A stretch of 64,000 nucleotides of DNA from Diabrotica undecimpunctata. Taxonomy: Eukaryota > Arthropoda > Insecta > Coleoptera > Chrysomelidae. Made by a program: the position numbers and the translations under genes. This document shows positions 57,337 to 64,000 of this stretch, piece after piece. Below the pieces are notes generated by a model. It made no database searches. It was given only the letters and a program-made list of their open reading frames with translations, and was not told the DNA's origin. Location of the stretch: the NCBI RefSeq assembly GCF_040954645.1, contig NC_092805.1, positions 76,892,757-76,956,756 on the forward strand. The letters run 5' to 3'. Position 1 is the stretch's first letter. Every line of letters starts with the position of its first letter.

Positions 57337-57753
57337 GCCATGGAATGTACGAACCAATATTCAAACACAGAACGCAAGAAAAAGCGAGTGACTAATAATT
57401 ACAGCTGTATAAATCTACAGTTGTCTCCGATAAAAGTCGAAGAATTTTTACACGAAAGAAATAAGACCGGGTCCCAAAAACAGCGACCAAGAAAAAAGCA
57501 AATAATCCAACCCAAGCAACTTCCTCAAGTGCAACAAAAAACTAAAAAGGCGAAGAAGTCTGCATGCCGTAACCTAAAGAAGCCGTTCGAGATTAAGTAT
57601 CCCATCACAAACGTTAAACAAAAAATAACATTTGGTGAAATACATGTCAACCGTAGAACTGATAATAAGCTTGAGAAAAAGAAGAAAAAAGAAACACTTC
57701 ATTTAGCAAAAGGAAATGGTAGAAATCGTAAGCAAATATCGCAAGAAAGAAAG
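57337..57753 (+). CDS. Probable host-gene exon 3 (unknown, Lys-rich protein)
   Basis: A TTTATTTATTTTAG acceptor ends at 57336 and an AAAG|GTATGT donor follows 57753. The 417-base segment is open in the phase left by 48222 (139 codons). It starts AMECTNQYSNTERKKKR, then INLQLSPIKVEEFLHERN, followed by Lys/Gln-rich text (QKQRPRKKQIIQPKQLPQ) and KPFEIKYPITNVKQKITF. The strongly basic, low-complexity character suggests a nucleic-acid- or microtubule-associated or disordered protein; no domain is recognised. A frame starting at the internal Met 57340 is the alternative if this is a separate gene. Confidence 0.6.
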
Positions 57754-58001
57754 GTATGTATTTCTTATTTTATGCGAGTCTTACACTCTCGAGATAAAAT
57801 TTTGCAACATATCAAAAGTATAACTCAAATATAAAATATTGTTGCTTATTTAAATGTGTTATAGATAGACTGACCTATAAAGAGTGAACGTGTACGTATC
57901 GCTCTGTAAATTAGTCTGGATTTTTTGCAATTTATTATTTTAAATACCACTTTTATTAGTATTTAATTACGAATAGTGATAAACAAATATTTTTGTACAG
58001 G
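57754..58001 (+). other. Intron or spacer, no gene
   Basis: AT-rich sequence after the exon 3 donor. It ends in TTTTTGTACAG at 58001, a possible acceptor whose following frame appears to belong to the LINE rather than the host gene. Confidence 0.3.
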
Positions 58002-59155
58002 TTGGTGATATTTTCTTCATTGCTGCATCTAGTTTTTTGCAACCTATAGATAAGAAAGCAATTAATTCTGCCAAAAGTTCTAGGCTTATGGCAAACCAAT
58101 ATAGACAACACATTTTACAATATGAGTTTGTTATTTGCGTACATTCTAGGAGAAATATGAACATTAATCTTTGTTACCCAGTTGCTTTTGACTACAATAG
58201 CAATATAATTATGAATAAGAAATCTACAGTCAATACCACATTAATGCCTACATCCAGTAACACGGAATCTTTAACACCCACATCTTAAGTTACTGCCATA
58301 AAATCTAGACCCAAGCCTTCCTTCCCTAAAAAGAAGCAAGCAATTATTTATCACTCAGAAGAAAACTTAAAATTATTCGAATACGTAAAATCTATTTGTG
58401 ATATTGTTGGCCCTAAAAATATAATATTTGCATATCTCGAACAACCGGATCTGCATATATCTAAGCAAAGTTAAACTTGTTGACTAGCTTATTACCAACA
58501 ATCCCACTATTACAGTAAACGCTCTAGACCTACCTATTGGGAGATTAGTTACTCCAGCAAAACGTATTATAATTTCGAATGTCTGTCTCTTTAATTCCCC
58601 ACGATTTCGTAGAAAATGCTTTAAACGATCTTTGTTTAAAAATCACTTCTACTGTCTCTTCTTTAAAAGCTAGAATTGAAGGAGATGAATATAGTCATAT
58701 CCCCTTGTCATTGATGCCTCCTCCTAAAGACTCAATAAAAAAATGCATAAAATGCATAAAAAGCATAAAAAAGCATAAAAGCATGAAGAAGTCAAAACTG
58801 GATTTCACAGATTAATCTAAAATATCAGATGCACTCATCTGCAAAGCTTCTCAATTCCATCAGATAATCTCATAGCCTTTCTTTATAACACCTCGTCAAG
58901 TAGTAACCTAACAATACAAGTGCAGCAAATTACTTCTGACATCAATTCACTTTTATCTGACATGTATGCTATTTATCCACACCTAACCACCAAATCACTA
59001 AAAAATAGGTTCACAAGAATATTAAAGAAGATCAAACAGGAATTACCTTTAAACTTAGACGATACAGATAACCCAGTATCAAAAACATCTCTTGATACTT
59101 CTGATGATGATGACACAACCGAACATTTACAACATTCTGAAAACTCAAATCACTA
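58002..59155 (+). pseudogene. LINE ORF1-like region
   Basis: Three open pieces (up to 58288, 58579-58815, 58920-59156) in different frames contain RLMANQYRQHILQYEFVICV with following Cys, a Lys-rich run, and QQITSDINSLLSDMYAIYP. They lie directly before the endonuclease, where ORF1 of I-like LINEs sits. No zinc knuckle is left. The first piece follows a splice-like acceptor in phase 0, so a host exon cannot be fully excluded. Confidence 0.45.
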
Positions 59156-59156
59156 A

Positions 59157-59800
59157 CAACTTTCACACTTATTCAATGGAATTGTGACGGATTATTTTGC
59201 CGCTTAAAAAGAATCCAAAAACTTATTAGCGACACCAATTCAAATATCATATGCCTACAAGCAACCCATTTTAAACAAAATCATAATATTGTTTTTAGGG
59301 GTTATGAAGGATATCACAACGTAAAAACAGAATGCCTTAGAGCAAGTGGGGAAACCTCAATTTTTGTCAAAAAAGACGTCTATTCAACACATTTATCTTT
59401 AGTTACAAACCTAGAAGCAATCGCATTGACCTTATGGTGCCCTAAAAGAATGATTATCTGCAGTAGATATAGCCCATCGAGTTACGATCGTACTGAAGGT
59501 AAACGGTAGACTTAATTTTTCAACATCCAGCACCATTTTTAATTGTGGGAGACTTTAATGCCCACAATATTGCATGGAGTTCACAAACCATGTACGGAGA
59601 AAAAGTTGTAGAAAACGTACCAAAAATTACCGACACTTGTTTTCTAAACAATGATTCCAATACGCATTTTAATATTTTAACAGGAAGTTTCTTAGCGATT
59701 GACCTAAGTCTATGCGATTCCAAAATATATGCTTCTTTAACATGGAACGTTGTAGATGATTTATATGTTAGTATCCATTTTTTCCATCCCCAAAAATAAA
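59157..59800 (+). pseudogene. LINE endonuclease domain
   Basis: FTLIQWNCDGLFCRLKRIQK opens the EEP fold near 59168. NIICLQATHF follows, where the catalytic Glu of L-Q-E-T is replaced by Ala. PFLIVGDFNAHNIAWSS near 59530 and AIDLSLCDSK near 59695 are the next motifs. The last His block (S/D-D-H) is missing. Stops near 59508 and elsewhere. Confidence 0.7.
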
Positions 59801-60199
59801 TAACGAAGAAAAATCATAAGGAACGGCATTAAAATCGAAGATTTTTAATGCTGACTGGGCAAGGATCAGAACTGAAGTAGATCGCCAAATTAAACAAATT
59901 TTCTTCTCTGAAAATATAAATAATGGATGCACATAATTGTAACAAATGCATTAAATTCTCTGCCGCTGAAATTTACACAGGAAAAAATATAATAACTACA
60001 AGAAAATTAATACCTTGGTGGAATGAACGTTGCACAACTGCTGTAAAAAAATATAAAATGCTCTTCATAAGTACCGCCAAAATAGAAGTGACGAAAACCT
60101 TATTTGTTATAAAAAAAACTAAGGCAAAGCGAGGTATATCTTAAAACAAAGTTAAAAACACTCATGGAAGAACTACGTTTCCACTTTAACTCATAATCA

Positions 60200-60420
60200 A
60201 AATAAATGTGATTGAAGACGATAATTGCAAACATTTCGGTATCCTGGGTGATCTTAATCACATCTTTTTTGATTGTCCAAAGTTTCAACATCAGGTTCAA
60301 TATCTAGTCTCTGCTGGCTACAGGCTCGCAAAAAATACACAATATCATTATATATTTCTAGTCAGACACATGCACGATTCTTACACTGTACAAACTTCTT
60401 ATACTGTACCCACAACATAA
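60200..60420 (+). pseudogene. Displaced LINE C-terminal fragment
   Basis: The reading FGILGDLNHIFFDCPKFQHQ matches the late Cys-His segment (D-L-N-H-I-F-F-x-C-P) found after RNase H at the end of I-like ORF2. Here it lies between endonuclease and RT, which is out of order. Either a second truncated copy inserted here or the element was internally rearranged. 59801-60199 holds only broken readings. Confidence 0.5.
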
Positions 60421-60479
60421 TATGGACCCATAAGAAATTTTCAATATTATGTAGGGAATCTGTCGTTATAACAATCAAG

Positions 60480-61396
60480 AAACATTACAAATCTCCGAAT
60501 AATCCGTCCTATTTCACTAACATGCACCTTAAAGATGTTAGAAAAACTAATGAACAGAAGACTAATGTGGTGTCTAGACAAATACAAAATTTTGAATTCA
60601 GCTCAATCCGTATTCCGTCTATCCCGAAGCACCACTGTCAACTTAGTAATGTTACAACCAGAGATCACAACTGTCTTTCAAAACAAGCAAGATTTAATAG
60701 CATCATTTGACATTGAAAGCCTTTTGACCTTCCACACACTATTACGTTCTACTGTATTGACCAAATTAAAAGAATACAATTTTACAGGAAATACATTATT
60801 TTTTTATCGAACAGTTTCTCTCTGGTCGCCGCTTCAAAGTATTAGTTAATGGAAAAGCTTCCTCAATCTACGTTCAAGAAAACGGAGTACCCCAAGGATC
60901 AGTTCTAAGCTCCACTTTATTTATAATATGATAATAATGATATTTGCAATAATACTCACAACCCAGTGAAGTACAACTAATATGGTGACAATCTGATATT
61001 ATATTGCCGCAGTAAAATTACCAAGCAAAGTAAAGTTTACAACTACAACTTAATTCAAAAGGCAGTAAATGAACTACCTTTTTGGTCTATAAGTTTTGGT
61101 ATTAAAATCCCTGCTGACAAATCAGAGGCACTCAAATTCAGTCGAAGAACCCGTAGCATATTGTTACCTCAAATTACGTTAAATGATCCCGCTTACACCT
61201 AACCTAACCTAACCTAACCTAACCTAGTATCTTGTGTTCATTCGCAGTAGCTAATGAACACAAGATACTAGGTTTAATTTTTAATAGTCGACTAACGCAA
61301 AAACCACAGAATACAAAAGTCAAAGGTAATTGCTTAACTGAATTAAATCTATTAAAATATCTAGCAAACCATCACTGGGGAGCTGATGAAGATATC
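60480..61396 (+). pseudogene. LINE reverse transcriptase
   Basis: RIIRPISLTCTLKMLEKLMN, then NRRLMWCLDKYKILNSAQSV, IASFDIESLLTF (first Asp block, decayed), ENGVPQGSVLSSTLF near 60885, YGDNLILYC near 60980 (A-D-D changed to G-D-N) and PADKSEALKFSRRTR near 61110. After the telomeric insertion the text resumes with ANEHKILGLIFNSRL and LLKYLANHHWGADEDIL, then the TTAA into which piggyBac inserted. The catalytic change and several shifts show loss of function. Confidence 0.75.
61198..61272. repeat. Interstitial telomeric repeat (CCTAA)n with 20-bp hairpin
   Basis: Five CCTAA units and a partial sixth (61198-61227) equal the insect telomere repeat TTAGG on the other strand. They pass directly into CCTAGTATCTTGTGTTCATT (61223-61242), which is the exact inverse of 61253-61272. 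The right arm belongs to the LINE reading frame, so the repeat plus the left arm are an insertion. Confidence 0.85.
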
Positions 61397-61649
61397 TTAA
61401 CCCTTAAATGCCCGTGATATGAAAATAACCATAAATGCCCATGTGGGGTCTCCTAGGGACCCCACTAAAATTTTCAATTTAGTAACGTCATTTAGCACTG
61501 ACTAAAAGGAAAACACGGTTAAAAATAATTTTAAGCATATTTGAATAATTTTTATTTATTTTTCATACAAAATTAACGGCTTTTCTAGAAACAAATTATT
61601 TTCAATTCGAACAAAATTAAAATTAAATAATAATATAAGCATATAACTT

Positions 61650-62965
61650 TTAGTTGCAATTTTTACATACAATAGTTTTTTCTTCTTTTCTGTGCACCTG
61701 GCATATAAATTTTTTGCAAAAAGAGCAAACGGTATTCACTTTTCTGTCACAGTTTCGCGGACACTGGTAACAACGAGCACGTTTCTTAGCTGAATGGACG
61801 GATTGAGTTGCAACTTCGGTAGTTGGGTTTACCATTGGTATGCCACAATCTTTTAGAGCAGATTTTACATAGGCTTTATGTTTTATATATTTCGCTCTTT
61901 TTTTCATGTTGTTTCGAGCAAGCTCAGCCCCTAATTGTAACAGGAAAATACGTCTTCGTGAAAAATTATTTTTCTTCCAATCAGGATTTTTTTCAATGTA
62001 TAAAATATAGGCATTTAGTGCACATATGTCTATAATATTCATAAAGAGCCTGAATGGCCAACGAGCAGTTCTTCTTTTACAGGAATATTCCCTAATCAGT
62101 TCGTCGGCATTATCAACACCACCCTTGGTATTATTATAGTCTAAAATCATCAAGGGTTTGTTTTGAGAGTCTTGACAAATTATATCACTATCGTGTTGAC
62201 TTGAAAGAAGATGTACCATCCTGTGTATTTTAGGTATGTACGAAACCATAGCTAATTCTTTAGTAAAAGCAAATATTGACGACTCCGCAGGTCTTTTTGT
62301 CAAACTTAGTTGTGGTGGTGTATCAGGTTTATTTTTGCGGACGGTCCCAAGTAAAGTAAGGTTTTTAGATAAAAGATATTGAGCAAGAGGAACACTGGTA
62401 AAAAAGTTGTCAGTTGTAATTCCTCTCCAACTGCCATGATATGGTTCCACCAGATCTTTCACAACACGAAATCCCTGATTTTTCTCTATTCTACCACCTG
62501 GTAGTTTTCCAAGGTACACCTGAAGTTTTGATAAATAAGATGTTTTAACATCCGCGGCAGCCCAAATTTTTATCCCATAGCGGCAAGGTTTTGATTTTAT
62601 ATATTGTCTAAAAGGACACTTTTCTCTAAAACTCACTAACTGTTCGTCAACGGTTATATGTTCGTATGGTTCAAAGGCTTTGTCACAGTTAGAGACGAAC
62701 ATGTCCCAAATTACTCGTATCGCCGCTAACTTATCCTGTTCCTTCCGCTCCACCCTGGTCACTTTGTCATCAAACCTCAAGAAACTCGATAATTCTTCAA
62801 ATCGGTTCCTAGCGAATGCGGCTGTAAAAAATGACCGGCGTATTGAGGTGTCTGTAGACCATATCTCTCGTGTCGATTCTTTCCCACACCTTAAAGCACC
62901 AGCTTTGATAAGTGCTCCTAAAAAGCTATCCAGTTCATTGTTGGTAAGTACCGTCCACTCTTTTT
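61650..62965 (-). pseudogene. piggyBac transposase, catalytic and C-terminal part
   Basis: The frame is open from about 62965 (NKKEWTVLTNNELDSFLGAL, before the Met at 62780) to a stop at 61650. Conserved blocks include YEHITVDEQLVSFREKCPFR, SWRGITTDNFFTSVPLAQYL (first catalytic Asp), ILDYNNTKGGVDNADEL (second) and RWPFRLFMNIIDICALNAY. The C terminus is the cysteine-rich zinc domain (CYQCPRNC, CSFCKKFICQVH, CKNC) used to bind the ends. It is joined to the N-terminal frame by a single shift. Confidence 0.85.
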
Positions 62966-63454
62966 TGTTATTCGGATGTTTTTCGTTCGACTCTTGATAA
63001 GCCTAACAGCTTCTTCATTAGTATGAAGGCATATGACATTCTTCATCTCTTCGGTCAAAAATAAATTGAAATAGTCTAAAAACGTGTTGGAATTTTTACT
63101 ATAGTTTGTTAAGCCTGGATGTACATTTATAATATTTTTTTGTTGCCTCTTGGATCTCACGAAAGGTAGGCTATTCCACTGCATTCCAGATTTGGATGTA
63201 TATGTTGGACCACTAACCTCACTAATATTATCGTCCACTTCGGTAGGTTCTGCATCTGATTCCTCGTCACTGTTGACTTCTAAATTGTCCTTAGTTTCCG
63301 AAACATTTTCCTCAAAAACATCTTGCTCTTCGCTATCTGATTCGTCGGTAATCTCATAGTCGAAATCGGAGTCTGATATCCCTTCTTCTATATTTCGGAT
63401 AATTTTTTCATGTTCTTGGTCGCTTATTGTCATTTTCATTCTCTTACGGTCCAT
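62918..63454 (-). pseudogene. piggyBac transposase, N-terminal part
   Basis: The frame begins MDRKRMKMTISDQEHEKII and is acidic for about 90 residues (EITDESDSEEQDVFEENVSE), as usual for piggyBac, then reads HPGLTNYSKNSNTFLDYFNL and EEMKNVICLHTNEEA. After NIRITKK it leaves the correct frame at a run of six A (plus-strand T-run near 62970) and stops at 62918. Correcting one base there would restore the usual layout of the family. It is either a real lesion or a sequencing error. Confidence 0.85.
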
Positions 63455-63732
63455 TTTTCAATGTAAACTGACGAAAAATGTTAAAAATAATAAAAATATT
63501 CTGGTGCCTCTAAATGCCCAATCGGGGTCACAGCGAGACCCCACTTATCTAAATCTCTCTTACAGACCACTGCACCTCACGAATGTTCGTGGTATACTAA
63601 CAGAAAACGTAGGAGACACGTCCACACAAATACCTGATTGCGCGGTTGCCAAATGTTTCAAATAAAGATATTATAGCCAAAAATGTATGTCTGGGGTCCC
63701 ATAGTGACCCCGATTGGGCATTTAAGGTTTAA

Positions 63733-64000
63733 AAAAGATATACAGTTCTCTCATTCGCTCTCGACTGTATAATGGTTGCTTTGTATAAATGTCAGCATCA
63801 AAGACTTATTTCAGGACTCTTGACATTATTCAGAATACCGCATTAAGAATATGTCTCGGAGCTTACAGATCCAGTCCCGTTGAAAGTCTTCGATGTGAAA
63901 TAGGTGAACTTCCACTTTCGCGTTGCAAGCAACAACTTCTTCTGACATACTTTACTAGAGTGCCTTCAAATCAAAACAACCCGATATATGTATCTAGGCA
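63733..64000 (+). pseudogene. I-like LINE, post-RT segment
   Basis: Across a shift the plus strand reads LDIIQNTALRICLGAYRSSP, VESLRCEIGELPLSRCKQQL and LLTYFTRVPSNQNNPIYV up to the window edge. The pattern I-Q-N-x-A-L-R-x-C-L-G-A-x-R-x-S-P is the thumb/linker after the RT in I- and Jockey-like LINEs, confirming that this is the same element as left of the piggyBac insertion. Confidence 0.7.

Larger units (their letters stand above)
61401..63728 (-). mobile_element. piggyBac-like transposon, nearly intact
   Basis: Inverted ends CCCTTAAATGCCC (61401) and the inverse of GGGCATTTAAGGT (63716-63728) are flanked by TTAA on both sides (61397-61400 and 63729-63732), the piggyBac target. Second inner repeats (TAAATGCCCAT near 61453, and the inverse near 63510) and GGGGTC-type blocks lie inside both ends. 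Length 2328 bp. The LINE reading resumes directly after it. Confidence 0.9.
58002..64000 (+). mobile_element. I/Jockey-like LINE, interrupted and rearranged
   Basis: ORF1-like pieces (58002-59155), endonuclease (59160-59800), RT (about 60480-61200 and 61245-61396) and a post-RT segment (63733-64000) read in order on the plus strand. The order is broken by an out-of-place C-terminal fragment (60200-60420), a telomeric-repeat insertion (61198-61252) and a piggyBac element (61401-63728). The LINE runs off the window's right edge. Many stops show it is old. Confidence 0.75.

Noticed and set aside
58002..58288. Fourth host exon after the acceptor at 58001
   Set aside because: Phase and acceptor fit, but the sequence leads straight into LINE ORF1 and endonuclease text and ends in a stop with no donor, so it is assigned to the LINE with reservation.
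61198..61227. True chromosome end at the TTAGG repeats
   Set aside because: Only about five units, and the LINE reading continues on both sides, so it is an interstitial insertion.

Overview
The window reads as repeat-choked nuclear DNA from a large insect genome. It is AT-rich and contains no tRNA, rRNA, operon or CRISPR signal. Nearly all recognisable protein sequence belongs to transposable elements of arthropod type: R1-, RTE- and I-like LINEs, Penelope-like elements (PLEs), an errantivirus-like Gypsy element, Tc1/mariner, pogo, hAT and piggyBac. An interstitial (TTAGG)n tract, the common insect telomere repeat, argues against Diptera. A beetle is my best guess, from repeat style only.

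Layout. 1-12.8 kb: three partial copies of a 2.23-kb unit (DDE transposase relic plus the 5' end of a mariner-like relic), one of them cut by an antisense R1-like LINE (2341 to about 8930) that keeps a 670-codon ORF1. 12.8-24.3 kb: RTE scraps, a long TA array, a MITE, a decayed 4.6-kb DNA transposon with CACAGTATA ends and a 7-bp target duplication (15933-20511, itself invaded by a pogo-like relic), then LINE and hAT relics. 24.3-34.7 kb: a probable host exon, LINE relics, a PLE palindrome, a 356-bp tandem array carrying hammerhead ribozyme motifs, a diverged ~235-bp satellite, another PLE and a MITE. 34.8-45.2 kb: RTE and hAT relics, a decayed RTE-like LINE, a further hammerhead-like motif and a 5'-truncated Gypsy element with env. 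45.2-57.3 kb: a Tc1 relic sitting in a TA array, a second PLE palindrome, a second probable host exon, a second CACAGTATA/7-bp-TSD element, a foldback element, and a PLE split by an apparently intact pogo-like transposon (53241-56005). 57.3-64 kb: a third probable host exon, then an I-like LINE interrupted by a telomeric-repeat/hairpin insertion and by a nearly intact piggyBac element.

Host content. Three plus-strand open segments (24354-24561, 48011-48222, 57337-57753) have consensus splice sites and matching phases. They join into a 279-codon open frame of unknown, Lys-rich character. If real, much of the window is intron of one gene (introns of about 23.4 and 9.1 kb) filled by nested elements.

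Most notable: the hammerhead/356-bp array (retrozyme-like), recurrent hammerhead-like hairpins at PLE ends that abut (TA)n tracts, and the CACAGTATA DNA-transposon family with its unusual transposase. All family names come from motif recognition by eye; nothing was searched or aligned by computer.
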